From Flavobacterium jumunjinense (GTDB lineage: Bacteria; Bacteroidota; Bacteroidia; Flavobacteriales; Flavobacteriaceae), in NCBI RefSeq assembly GCF_021650975.2, contig NZ_CP091285.1:1736001-1800000 (forward strand): DNA of 64,000 nucleotides, read 5' to 3'. Of this stretch, positions 25,719 to 33,776 are shown one piece after another (the first letter of the stretch is position 1; each line of letters starts with the position of its first letter). The translations under genes and the position numbers were made by a program. The notes under the pieces were generated by a model. That model was not told the DNA's origin, searched no databases, and worked only from the letters and a program-made list of their open reading frames with translations.

Positions 25719-26730
25719 AGTACAAATATTACTCATTTATACTGGTGGAACAATAGGAATGATAAAGGATCCTGAAACAGGAGCGTTAAAAGCCTTTAAC
25801 TTCAAGAAATTGTTGAATAAGATACCAGAATTAAAGCTTTTAGATTGCGAAATTGACACTATTTCATTTGAAGAACCAATAGATTCATCAAATATGAATG
25901 TTAAATATTGGCAACAAATAGCGGTTATAGTTGAAGAAAATTACTCTAAATTTGATGGTTTTGTTGTTTTGCATGGTTCAGATACAATGTCATACAGTGC
26001 TTCAGCATTGAGTTTTATGTTTGAAAACCTTACAAAACCAATTATTTTCACTGGATCTCAACTTCCAATTGGTGATTTAAGAACAGATGCTAAAGAGAAT
26101 TTGATTACAGCCATACAAATTGCATCCTTACAAGAAAAAGGAGAGGCAGTAATTCAAGAAGTAGGGCTTTATTTTGAATATAAATTATACAGAGGAAATA
26201 GAACAACGAAGATAAGTGCAGAACATTTTAATGCATTTGCATCACCAAATTTTCCTGAATTAGCAGAATCTGGTGTACACTTAAGAGTGAATAAAGATGT
26301 TTTGTTGAAGAAAGCAGGGAATAAAGTTTTAAAAATTAACAAGAATTTTGATCAAAACGTTGTTATATTGAAAGTTTTCCCAGGAATTAATGAAAAAGTT
26401 GTTGATGCTGTTGTGAATATTTCAGGTTTGAAAGGAATTATTTTAGAAACTTATGGTTCCGGAAATGCGCCAACAGAAGAATGGTTTGTTGCTAAATTAA
26501 AAGAGGCAATTGAAAAGAGAATTCATGTCGTAAATGTAACGCAATGTACTGGTGGAGCGGTTGCTATGGGGCAATATGAGACAAGTACGCAATTGAGAGA
26601 GTTAGGAATTATATCTGGTTTTGATATAACTTCGGAAGCTGCAATTACAAAATTAATGTATTTGCTAGGGCAAAATGTGGCTTTTAATGTGTTTAAAACC
26701 ATTTTTGAAACAAGTTTAAGAGGAGAATAA
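25708..26730 (+). CDS. ansA: type I L-asparaginase
   Basis: Cytoplasmic amidohydrolase that converts asparagine to aspartate and ammonia. Seen: the first Thr motif LLIYTGGTIGM (Thr12 and Thr15), the second catalytic motif VVLHGSDTMSYSASALSFM, and ITKLMYLLGQN near the C-terminus. There is no signal peptide, which fits the cytoplasmic type I enzyme. The 340-aa length is normal. Its start overlaps the acyltransferase stop by 11 bp. A weak inverted repeat (26731-26776) follows it before the tRNA gene. Confidence 0.93.
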   Translation: MQNKVQILLIYTGGTIGMIKDPETGALKAFNFKKLLNKIPELKLLDCEIDTISFEEPIDSSNMNVKYWQQIAVIVEENYSKFDGFVVLHGSDTMSYSASALSFMFENLTKPIIFTGSQLPIGDLRTDAKENLITAIQIASLQEKGEAVIQEVGLYFEYKLYRGNRTTKISAEHFNAFASPNFPELAESGVHLRVNKDVLLKKAGNKVLKINKNFDQNVVILKVFPGINEKVVDAVVNISGLKGIILETYGSGNAPTEEWFVAKLKEAIEKRIHVVNVTQCTGGAVAMGQYETSTQLRELGIISGFDITSEAAITKLMYLLGQNVAFNVFKTIFETSLRGE

Positions 26731-26809
26731 ACGTAAAAAAAGGTGTTAAAATTTTTATTCCTGAGAATTTTTACGTTATTTAGCGCCCTTGAAATTGGTA
26801 TTTATCAAT

Positions 26810-26897
26810 GGAGAGGTGTCCGAGTGGTCGAAGGAGCATGCCTGGAAAGTATGTATGCTTCAAAAGAGCATCGAGGGTTCGAATCCCTTCCTCTCCG
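26810..26897 (+). tRNA. tRNA-Ser (anticodon GGA)
   Basis: Folds as a class II tRNA. The acceptor stem GGAGAGG (26810-26816) pairs with CCTCTCC (26890-26896), with discriminator G. The anticodon arm has loop CTGGAAA with anticodon GGA, a long variable arm is present, and the T-arm contains GGTTCGAATCC. The terminal CCA is not encoded (GCAA follows). Confidence 0.96.
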
Positions 26898-26974
26898 CAA
26901 AGAAATATTTTTAATTTCATAAATTATTTTATACTTTTAACCAAATTAACTAATTAAAATTAAGAACAAAAGCG

Positions 26975-27778
26975 ATGAAAAGATTATTTTCTATTTTAGC
27001 AATCACAGGGCTTATGACTTTTGGTAACATTCAAGCTCAAGACTCTACAGAAACAGAAGCTCCTGTAGTTGAACAAGTCCAAGAAGAAGTTGTAACTGAT
27101 GAAGAAGACACTGTGGTTATGGACGACGTAACTACTGATGATCAAGAAGCGACCTTTACACAAGAACTGAAGCAACGTTTCATTGAGGGTGGTCCTGGTT
27201 TTATGGGAATTGTATTAATCTGTTTGATTTTAGGATTAGCAATTGCTATTGAAAGAATTATTTATTTAAATCTTTCTACAACAAACTCTAAAAAATTGAT
27301 TTCTAATGTAGAAGATGCATTAAAATCAGGTGGAGTTGAAGCAGCAAAAGAAGTATGTAGAAATACAGCCGGACCAGTTGCATCGATTTTCTATCAAGGT
27401 TTAGACAGACATTCTCATGGTATTGATTCAGCGGAAAAAGCAGTAGTTGCTTACGGTGGAGTTCAAATGGGACAATTAGAGAAAAATGTTTCTTGGATAT
27501 CTTTATTCATTGCATTAGCACCGATGTTAGGATTCATGGGAACTGTAATTGGTATGATTGAAGCGTTTGACCAAATTCAATCTGCAGGATCTATGGAGCC
27601 ATCTTTAGTTGCTGGAGGTATTAAAGTTGCCTTATTAACAACTGTATTTGGACTTGTAGTTGCAATTATTTTACAGATTTTCTATAATTACATTATTGCA
27701 AAAATCGATTCTATCGTAAACGATATGGAAGATGCATCAATTAGTTTAATTGACATCTTATCAGACTATAAAAAATAA
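26975..27778 (+). CDS. MotA/TolQ/ExbB proton channel family protein
   Basis: Inner-membrane proton-channel subunit that, with ExbD, energises TonB or other outer-membrane processes. The 267-aa protein starts with an unusual cleavable-looking segment (ends IQAQDSTETE) and an acidic linker (about 25-60). Three membrane helices follow, with the channel segment LFIALAPMLGFMGTVIGMIE and the last helix ALLTTVFGLVVAIILQIFYNY. It is first in an operon with a small membrane protein and two ExbD homologues. The substrate system (TonB receptors or a gliding/motility-type motor) cannot be told from sequence. Confidence 0.9.
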   Translation: MKRLFSILAITGLMTFGNIQAQDSTETEAPVVEQVQEEVVTDEEDTVVMDDVTTDDQEATFTQELKQRFIEGGPGFMGIVLICLILGLAIAIERIIYLNLSTTNSKKLISNVEDALKSGGVEAAKEVCRNTAGPVASIFYQGLDRHSHGIDSAEKAVVAYGGVQMGQLEKNVSWISLFIALAPMLGFMGTVIGMIEAFDQIQSAGSMEPSLVAGGIKVALLTTVFGLVVAIILQIFYNYIIAKIDSIVNDMEDASISLIDILSDYKK

Positions 27779-27801
27779 TAACCCTTAAATAGACAATTGT
27801 C

Positions 27802-28224
27802 ATGAAATTACACAAGTTAACTAAATTTGCAGCCATTGTCATTGCCATTTTAAGTGTTGTTTTCTTATCTGGAGTTATGGCCTCTAATGATGAGCCTGTA
27901 GATAATATTTGGATTGGTTTTTTGATTTATTTATCATATTTTGCACTTGCAGTTTGTATTGGTGTAGTGTTGGTATATGTATTGAAAAATCTAGTTTCGA
28001 ATAAAGAAAATTTTAAAAAGACAATAATAAGCGTTGGACTATTCTTGGTAGTATTAGTATTATCATATGTTTTTGCAAGTGACGGAGAAGTTGTAGCAAA
28101 CGGAATGACATATTCTGGTTCAACTACAAAATTATCTGGAGCTGGTTTAAATGCGTTTTATCTTCTTTTCCTTGTTGCAATTGGAACAATGGTATGGTCT
28201 TTATTTACTAAAATTAAAAAATAA
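27802..28224 (+). CDS. small membrane protein in the ExbB-ExbD operon
   Basis: A 140-aa protein with four membrane helices (about 10-27, 37-62, 75-92, 117-135) joined by short loops. I do not recognise the family. Its position between exbB (24-bp gap) and the first exbD (2-bp gap), all on the same strand, suggests an accessory subunit of the motor. Confidence 0.75.
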   Translation: MKLHKLTKFAAIVIAILSVVFLSGVMASNDEPVDNIWIGFLIYLSYFALAVCIGVVLVYVLKNLVSNKENFKKTIISVGLFLVVLVLSYVFASDGEVVANGMTYSGSTTKLSGAGLNAFYLLFLVAIGTMVWSLFTKIKK

Positions 28225-28226
28225 TT

Positions 28227-28835
28227 ATGGCAAAAAGAGAAGCACCAGAAGTAAATGCTGGTTCCATGGCAGATATTGCCTTCCTTCTTTTAATCTTCTT
28301 CTTGGTCACAACTACCATTGGAGTTGATCAAGGAATTAATAGATTGCTGCCGAGGTATGAAGAAGAGCCGGATATACCACAAATTAACGAAAGAAATATA
28401 TTGAGAGTTTTGGTAAATAAAGACAATCAGTTATTAGTTAATGATCAGGTAACGGTAATTAAAGATTTAAGACAAGTCGCTATTGATTTCTTAGAAAACA
28501 ATGGAAAAGGTGACTGTGCTTATTGTGAAGGAAAAAAGAACCCACAGTCATCTGATAATCCAGAAGAGGCTGTAATCTCTTTAATGAATGATGCTGAAAC
28601 TTCTTATCAGACCTATGTAACGGTTCAGAATGAGTTAGTAGCTGCATATTATTTCTTAAGAGATAGAGAAAGTATGAAACGTTTTGGAAAGAAATATACA
28701 GAACTTGAATATGTTGCGAATGATCCAGCATCAAAAGCGGTTGAAGGTTTGGTTGAAGAGCTAGAACCAAAAGTAAAACAAATTCAGGATATGTATCCAA
28801 TGCGTCTTTCAGAAGCGGAATCAAAAAAGAACTAA
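28227..28835 (+). CDS. ExbD/TolR family biopolymer transport protein (first copy)
   Basis: Periplasmic-facing partner of ExbB with a single membrane helix near the N-terminus (ADIAFLLLIFFLVTTTIG, with the conserved Asp of the helix) and a periplasmic domain. At 202 aa it is longer than E. coli ExbD (about 140 aa). An insertion containing CAYC (about 94-97) and a helical tail explain the extra length. It follows the small membrane protein by 2 bp and precedes a second exbD by 23 bp. Two different ExbD proteins with one ExbB suggest a heteromeric motor. Confidence 0.9.
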   Translation: MAKREAPEVNAGSMADIAFLLLIFFLVTTTIGVDQGINRLLPRYEEEPDIPQINERNILRVLVNKDNQLLVNDQVTVIKDLRQVAIDFLENNGKGDCAYCEGKKNPQSSDNPEEAVISLMNDAETSYQTYVTVQNELVAAYYFLRDRESMKRFGKKYTELEYVANDPASKAVEGLVEELEPKVKQIQDMYPMRLSEAESKKN

Positions 28836-28858
28836 TAACCCTTTAAATTTTAGAAATT

Positions 28859-29332
28859 ATGTCTAGGTTTAAAAAGAAAAAATCGGGCGGAACACCTGGG
28901 ATTTCTACGGCATCTTTACCGGATATTGTATTTATGCTTTTGTTCTTCTTTATGACTGCAACAACCATGAAGGATAGCGATTTGATGATCGAAAACAGAT
29001 TACCAAAAGCGGATCAAACAGCTAAATTGCATAAAAAACAATACATTATGTATATTTATGCAGGAAAGCCTAAAGATGGATATAAATCTTTAGGATCTTC
29101 AGATCGTATACAGTTGAATGATAAGATTTCAACAGTTGCTGATTTAAGAGCCTTTGTTATCACGGAAAGAGCAGCAAGGAATTCTCAGGATGAGACATAT
29201 TTGACAGCATCTTTAAAAATTGATAAAGAAGTAAAAATGGGATTAGTACAGGATATTAAAACTGAATTACGTAAAGTAGATCAGTTAAAAGTAAACTATA
29301 CAACCAATCAAGGTAATCCATTAGATAGATAA
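28859..29332 (+). CDS. ExbD/TolR family biopolymer transport protein (second copy)
   Basis: A 157-aa ExbD-type protein. After a basic start (MSRFKKKKSGGTPGIS) comes the membrane helix LPDIVFMLLFFFMTATTM with the conserved Asp, then a periplasmic domain (YIMYIYAGKPKDGYKSLGS). It is more typical in length than the first copy and is the last gene of the motor operon. A strong hairpin terminator follows. Confidence 0.9.
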   Translation: MSRFKKKKSGGTPGISTASLPDIVFMLLFFFMTATTMKDSDLMIENRLPKADQTAKLHKKQYIMYIYAGKPKDGYKSLGSSDRIQLNDKISTVADLRAFVITERAARNSQDETYLTASLKIDKEVKMGLVQDIKTELRKVDQLKVNYTTNQGNPLDR

Positions 29333-29360
29333 TTTATCTTTTCAATCGTAAATTATACAA

Positions 29361-29388
29361 AAGGCACGCAATTTGCGTGCCTTTTTTT
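29361..29388 (+). terminator. terminator of the ExbB/ExbD operon
   Basis: The stem AAGGCACGC/GCGTGCCTT (29361-29369 with 29375-29383) is followed by a T-run. It is one of the most GC-rich hairpins in the window. Confidence 0.9.
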
Positions 29389-29420
29389 GTTATTTTTATA
29401 CCTTCATTATATTATATTAG

Positions 29421-30098
29421 ATGAGATATCTTTTTTTTGTTTTTTGTTTTTTGAATTTTTCATTTTTATTTTCTCAAGAAGAAGATGAATACAGTCTGCC
29501 GGTTGATTCTCTTTTTAGGGAAGATCAATTTTATGTATCTGTAAGTTATAACTTGCTTAGAAATAGCCCTACTAGTTATTCTCAATATTCTTTCTCTTCA
29601 GGTATAACTTTGGGTTTTTTAAGAGATATGCCAATCTCTAAAAATAGAAATTGGGCAATTGCTACAGGATTAGGATATTCTTATAGTGACATTAAACATA
29701 ATTTAAAAGTAATTCCATCTTCTCCAAATGAATATAGTATTGATAATTCTTATGATAGGAGTAAATTAAGATTACATTATGTAGAACTTCCTATAGAGAT
29801 TAGATGGAGGAATGTAACTTACAAAAGTCATAAGTTTTGGAGAGTATATACTGGGTTTAAATTAAGCTATTTATTTTCGAGTTCAAGTATTTTTGAATCT
29901 AATGCAAATGATTATAAGTTGAAAAACAATAATGATTTGAATAAGTTGCAATATGGTCCTTATTTAAGTTTGGGATATAATACGGTGAATTTGTACGCCT
30001 ATTATGGTTTGAATTCTCACTTTAAAGACTCCAAAATTGGTGATGAAAGGCTTCAACTAAACTCTTTTAATGTAGGTTTTATATTTTATATCCTATAA
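29421..30098 (+). CDS. outer membrane beta-barrel protein (OMP_b-brl_2/PorT-like)
   Basis: A 225-aa protein with a signal peptide (cut near FLFS-QEEDE) and a pattern of membrane strands ending in an aromatic-rich tail (NSFNVGFIFYIL). The segments KLRLHYVELPIEIRWRN and FWRVYTGFKLSYLFS resemble the flavobacterial porin/PorT-like barrels. PorT is a type IX secretion component, but I cannot say whether this is that protein or a paralogue. It overlaps the convergent membrane-protein gene by 6 bp at its end. Confidence 0.65.
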   Translation: MRYLFFVFCFLNFSFLFSQEEDEYSLPVDSLFREDQFYVSVSYNLLRNSPTSYSQYSFSSGITLGFLRDMPISKNRNWAIATGLGYSYSDIKHNLKVIPSSPNEYSIDNSYDRSKLRLHYVELPIEIRWRNVTYKSHKFWRVYTGFKLSYLFSSSSIFESNANDYKLKNNNDLNKLQYGPYLSLGYNTVNLYAYYGLNSHFKDSKIGDERLQLNSFNVGFIFYIL

Positions 30099-30704
30099 CC
30101 AAAAAATCCAGAATGTTACTTGTGAGCCTATTCCAATTAAGGTTCCTATCAATAACTCAATAGGAGTATGCGATTTCATGTACAGCCTAGATGACGATAC
30201 TAAGCCCATGGTTATGATTAATAGTAGTATGATGTTTACTAATTGTATTTGAGAGTGCAATGAAAGCGCATATGCAAATGTTGTAAGCGATGATATACCT
30301 ATCATATGTAAACTAGCCTTGAATTTTATATATACAGCTAAGAAAGCTATTAATGAGCTTAAAAAACCGCCCATAAAAAAATAATAGAGCTCTCGAAGGT
30401 CATCTAGAGATGCGCTAAATTTTATTAAAACAAAAAGTAGTATAGCTTGTATTAATATAGGTAGTTTTCTTTCTTTAAGTGTGGCTTCAGTAAATGAAGA
30501 AATCACACCCAAGGACATAAATAAATAATATAGTGATATTGGAAGTAATAATGTTAGTATTCCGACTTGTAATAGAGTTAGATAAAATTGAGATTGATAT
30601 AGGTATAATTGAGTGATTAGAAAATAGAACAAAGTACCGTATAGTGAGATAAATATCGGATGAAAAATATATGAGAATATTGGCAATATTTTTTTTATAT
30701 CCAT
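30093..30704 (-). CDS. polytopic membrane protein with a PAP2-like segment
   Basis: A 203-aa protein with about six membrane helices. The part SSSRLYMKSHTPIELLIG resembles the third PAP2 motif SRxxxxxHxxxD, except that Asp is Glu. A Lys/His pair lies in KASLHMIGIS, in place of the second motif (SGH). The first PAP2 motif (KxxxxxxRP) is not clear. It may be a divergent lipid phosphatase or an inactive relative. It is followed by the convergent barrel gene (6-bp overlap) and lies downstream of rpoN. Confidence 0.6.
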   Translation of the reverse strand: MDIKKILPIFSYIFHPIFISLYGTLFYFLITQLYLYQSQFYLTLLQVGILTLLLPISLYYLFMSLGVISSFTEATLKERKLPILIQAILLFVLIKFSASLDDLRELYYFFMGGFLSSLIAFLAVYIKFKASLHMIGISSLTTFAYALSLHSQIQLVNIILLLIITMGLVSSSRLYMKSHTPIELLIGTLIGIGSQVTFWIFWL

Positions 30705-30752
30705 AAAGTTTTACTCTTGGTATTTTTTTGTTTCTTAATCTTCATCAAAGAA

Positions 30753-32216
30753 TTATATTTTTTTTCGAAGACGAGCAACAGGAATGTCTAGTAGTTCTCT
30801 GTATTTAGCAACAGTTCGTCTAGCGATCGGATAGCCTTTTTCTTTTAATATTTCAGCTAATTTATCATCGGGTAATGGCTTCTTTTTGTCTTCTTCGTTG
30901 ATAACACCTTCAAGTATTTTTTTTATTTCTAGTGTTGAAACATCTTCACCTTGGTCGTTTTTCATTGATTCACTAAAGTAATCTTTAATTAGCCTTGTGC
31001 CATAGGGTGTGTCTACATACTTGCTATTTGCAACACGTGAAATTGTTGAGATATCTAAGCCAACCAAGTCTGCAATATCTTTCAATATCATAGGTTTTAG
31101 GTTGGTTTCGTCTCCGTCAAGAAAATACTCTTCTTGATAATGCATTATTGCATTCATTGTTACATAAAGTGTTTCTTGTCTTTGCTTAATTGCATCAATA
31201 AACCATTTTGCAGAATCTAACTTTTGTTTAATAAACTGAACAGCATCTTTCTGAGTGTTAGATTTTTCATTTGTTACTTTGTAACTTTGAAGCATATCTT
31301 GGTAGTCTTTAGAAACATGTAATTCTGGAGCATTTCTACCGTTTAGGAGTAGCTCTAGCTCTCCATCAATAATTTTAATTGTAAAATCAGGAACAACGTG
31401 TTCTATTGGTTTTTGATTGCCGTCATATGCTCCTCCTGGTTTGGGATTCAATTTTTCAATTTCATCAATAGCCTTTCTTAGTTGCTCTTTTGAAATCTCA
31501 TATTTTTGAAGTAGTTTTTCGTAGTGTTTTTTTGAAAATGCATCAAATTGATTTTTAATAATATCAATAGCCAAATCAACACTATCAGAAGGTGTTTTGT
31601 GTTTTAGTTGTAAAGATAAACACTCTTGTAGGTCTCTAGCAGCAACACCAGCTGGCTCAAGCTCTTGTATGATTCCGAGAATTCTAGTTGCAGTTGCTTC
31701 ATCTGTATAGATTCCCTGTGTAAAGGCCATGTCGTCAACAATGTCTTGAATACTTCTTCTAATGTATCCAACATCGTCAATACTCCCTACTAAAAATTCA
31801 GCAATTTCCCTTTCTTCATCACTAAGGATAAAAGTATTCAATTGATTCAGTAAATCTTGATGAAAAGTTACACCAGCAATAAATGGCATGCTATTGTCTT
31901 CATCGTCATCACTATAATTGTTTGCTTGATATTTATAATCAGGCGTTTCGTCATTACTTAGGTATTCATCAATATTAATGTCTTCGGCTTCAATTCTTTC
32001 ACCTTCAAAATCATCATACTCGTCATTAGAATTGTCGTATTCATCTTCATATTCGGAACTTTCTTCTTTTCCGTTTTCTAATGCAGGGTTTTCAACTAAT
32101 TCTTCTTGTAGTCTTTGTTCAAATGCTTGTGTAGGCAATTGAATCAATTTCATTAGCTGAATTTGTTGAGGAGATAATTTTTGAGATAATTTAAATTGTA
32201 GGCTTTGTCTTAACAT
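30753..32216 (-). CDS. rpoN: RNA polymerase sigma-54 factor
   Basis: Sigma factor that recognises -24/-12 promoters and needs enhancer-binding ATPases. Seen: the Gln-rich region I (RQSLQFKLSQKLSPQQIQLM, about 3-25), an acidic region (about 50-125), the core-binding and DNA-binding parts, and near the C-terminus the RpoN box (ARRTVAKYRE, about 466-477). The 487-aa length is normal. It is preceded by its own -7 element inside a perfect inverted repeat (32238-32289), so expression is probably regulated separately from the upstream asnS gene. Confidence 0.97.
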   Translation of the reverse strand: MLRQSLQFKLSQKLSPQQIQLMKLIQLPTQAFEQRLQEELVENPALENGKEESSEYEDEYDNSNDEYDDFEGERIEAEDINIDEYLSNDETPDYKYQANNYSDDDEDNSMPFIAGVTFHQDLLNQLNTFILSDEEREIAEFLVGSIDDVGYIRRSIQDIVDDMAFTQGIYTDEATATRILGIIQELEPAGVAARDLQECLSLQLKHKTPSDSVDLAIDIIKNQFDAFSKKHYEKLLQKYEISKEQLRKAIDEIEKLNPKPGGAYDGNQKPIEHVVPDFTIKIIDGELELLLNGRNAPELHVSKDYQDMLQSYKVTNEKSNTQKDAVQFIKQKLDSAKWFIDAIKQRQETLYVTMNAIMHYQEEYFLDGDETNLKPMILKDIADLVGLDISTISRVANSKYVDTPYGTRLIKDYFSESMKNDQGEDVSTLEIKKILEGVINEEDKKKPLPDDKLAEILKEKGYPIARRTVAKYRELLDIPVARLRKKI

Positions 32217-32237
32217 TATTTTGGGTTCGTATAACAG

Positions 32238-32289
32238 TTAATCGTTTAATCGCTTTGTTGGTTAAACAAATATACGATTAAACGATTAA
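32238..32289. repeat. perfect 15-bp inverted repeat around the rpoN promoter (operator candidate)
   Basis: The arms TTAATCGTTTAATCG (32238-32252) and CGATTAAACGATTAA (32275-32289) are exact reverse complements with 22 bp between them. Each arm holds two copies of TTAATCG in tandem. The space between holds the minus-strand -7 element TATATTTG (32267-32274), which abuts the upstream arm, and a further 6-bp stem. The symmetry and position match a regulator binding site. Confidence 0.65.
32267..32274 (-). promoter_or_regulatory. -7 element (TATATTTG) of rpoN
   Basis: The minus-strand match to TAnnTTTG lies about 50 bp before the rpoN start and between the arms of the 15-bp inverted repeat. The -33 region lies in AT-rich sequence at the end of asnS and is not a clear TTTG. 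Confidence 0.5.
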
Positions 32290-32298
32290 ATATTTTAA

Positions 32299-33747
32299 TT
32301 AAAATTCTGCGTTCTGTGGTGTTCTCGGGAAAGGAATGACATCTCTAATATTTGTCATACCGGTTACGAATAATACTAAACGTTCAAATCCTAATCCGAA
32401 ACCAGAATGTACAGCGGTACCAAATCTTCTAGTGTCTAAATACCACCATAATTCTTCTTCTTCAATACCAAGATTTTTCATTTTTTCGAGTAAGACATCC
32501 AAACGTTCTTCACGTTGTGAACCTCCAACAATTTCTCCAATTCCAGGGAAAAGAATGTCCATTGCTCTAACAGTTTCTTTACCAGGTTCTGTGTTTTCAT
32601 TTAAACGCATGTAAAACGCTTTTATGTTTGCTGGATAATCAAAAAGTATTACAGGACATTTAAAGTGTTTTTCAACAAGGAATCTCTCATGCTCGCTTTG
32701 TAAATCTGCACCCCATTCGTTAATGATATAGTTGAATTTCTTTTTCTTATTTGGTGTAGAGTTCTTTAAAATATCAATAGCTTCAGTGTACGAAACACGT
32801 TTGAAGTTGTTATCTAAAATGAAATTAAGTTTTTCTAATAAACTCATTTCACTTCTTTCTGCTTGAGGTTTTGATTTTTCTTCATCTAATAAACGACCTT
32901 CAAGGAATTTTAAATCATCTTCACATTTTTCTAATGTGTATTTAATTACATGTTTAATGAAGTCTTCTGCAAGATCCATGTTTGCATCTAAATCATTAAA
33001 AGCAACTTCTGGTTCAATCATCCAGAATTCTGCAAGATGACGAGAAGTGTTTGAGTTTTCAGCACGGAAAGTAGGTCCAAATGTGTACACTTGTCCTAAT
33101 GCCATTGCATAGGTTTCTGCTTCCAATTGTCCTGAAACGGTTAGGTTGGTTTCTTTTCCAAAGAAATCTTCTTTATAGTCTACTTTTCCTTCTGCGTTTC
33201 TTGGTGTTTCATCGAATGGAAGTGACGTTACTTTGAACATTTCACCAGCTCCTTCAGCATCGCTACCTGTTACAATAGGTGTGTTTACGTAGAAAAAACC
33301 ATTTTCTTGAAAATATTGGTGTACAGCAAATGATAGCGTTGAACGAACTCTCATTACAGCACTAAATGTATTCGTACGTACTCTTAAATGAGCTTGTTCT
33401 CTTAAGAATTCTAAACTAGGTTTGTTTCTTAATTGTATTGGATATTTTTCAGCATCACTATCTCCAAGTATTTCAATTTTAGTAACCTGAATTTCTACAC
33501 TTTGTCCTTTACCTTGACTTTCGTTTAGTGTTCCAGTTACAGATATTGCTGCACTTGTAGTGATTCTTTTTAATGTTTCTTCTGGTGTGTTCTCAAAATC
33601 GATTACACACTGAATGTTATTTATAGTTGAACCATCATTTAAAGCAATGAATTGATTGTTTCTGAAACTTCTAACCCAACCTTTAGCGGTTACTTCTTGA
33701 AGTGTTTTTGTATTGTTTAAAAGATCGTTGACTTTTATATGTTTCAT
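32299..33747 (-). CDS. asnS: asparagine-tRNA ligase
   Basis: Class II aminoacyl-tRNA synthetase charging tRNA-Asn. The 482-aa protein has an N-terminal OB-fold anticodon-binding domain (about 10-110, ITVKGWVRSFRNNQ-like segment GWVRSFRNNQFIALNDGST) and the class II catalytic core with motif 2 (FGPTFRAENSNTSRHLAEFW) and motif 3 (GFGLGFERLVLFVTGM). The C-terminus NIRDVIPFPRTPQNAEF is typical of AsnRS. The -7 element TATATTTG lies at 33768-33775. rpoN follows 82 bp downstream with its own promoter. Confidence 0.97.
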   Translation of the reverse strand: MKHIKVNDLLNNTKTLQEVTAKGWVRSFRNNQFIALNDGSTINNIQCVIDFENTPEETLKRITTSAAISVTGTLNESQGKGQSVEIQVTKIEILGDSDAEKYPIQLRNKPSLEFLREQAHLRVRTNTFSAVMRVRSTLSFAVHQYFQENGFFYVNTPIVTGSDAEGAGEMFKVTSLPFDETPRNAEGKVDYKEDFFGKETNLTVSGQLEAETYAMALGQVYTFGPTFRAENSNTSRHLAEFWMIEPEVAFNDLDANMDLAEDFIKHVIKYTLEKCEDDLKFLEGRLLDEEKSKPQAERSEMSLLEKLNFILDNNFKRVSYTEAIDILKNSTPNKKKKFNYIINEWGADLQSEHERFLVEKHFKCPVILFDYPANIKAFYMRLNENTEPGKETVRAMDILFPGIGEIVGGSQREERLDVLLEKMKNLGIEEEELWWYLDTRRFGTAVHSGFGLGFERLVLFVTGMTNIRDVIPFPRTPQNAEF

Positions 33748-33767
33748 TTTGTAAACTTTTTATAATG

Positions 33768-33775
33768 CAAATATA
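33768..33775 (-). promoter_or_regulatory. -7 element (TATATTTG) of asnS
   Basis: A minus-strand match to TAnnTTTG, 20 bp before the asnS start, just outside the stop of the upstream transporter gene. Confidence 0.45.
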
Positions 33776-33776
33776 A

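Noticed and set aside
26731..26776. inverted repeat after the asparaginase gene as a terminator
   Set aside because: Only a 9-bp AT-rich stem with a loop of 28 nt and no T-run directly after it. Not listed as a terminator.
28480..28824. 114-codon minus-strand frame over the first exbD
   Set aside because: It is the complement of a well-supported ExbD gene with no promoter or domain of its own.
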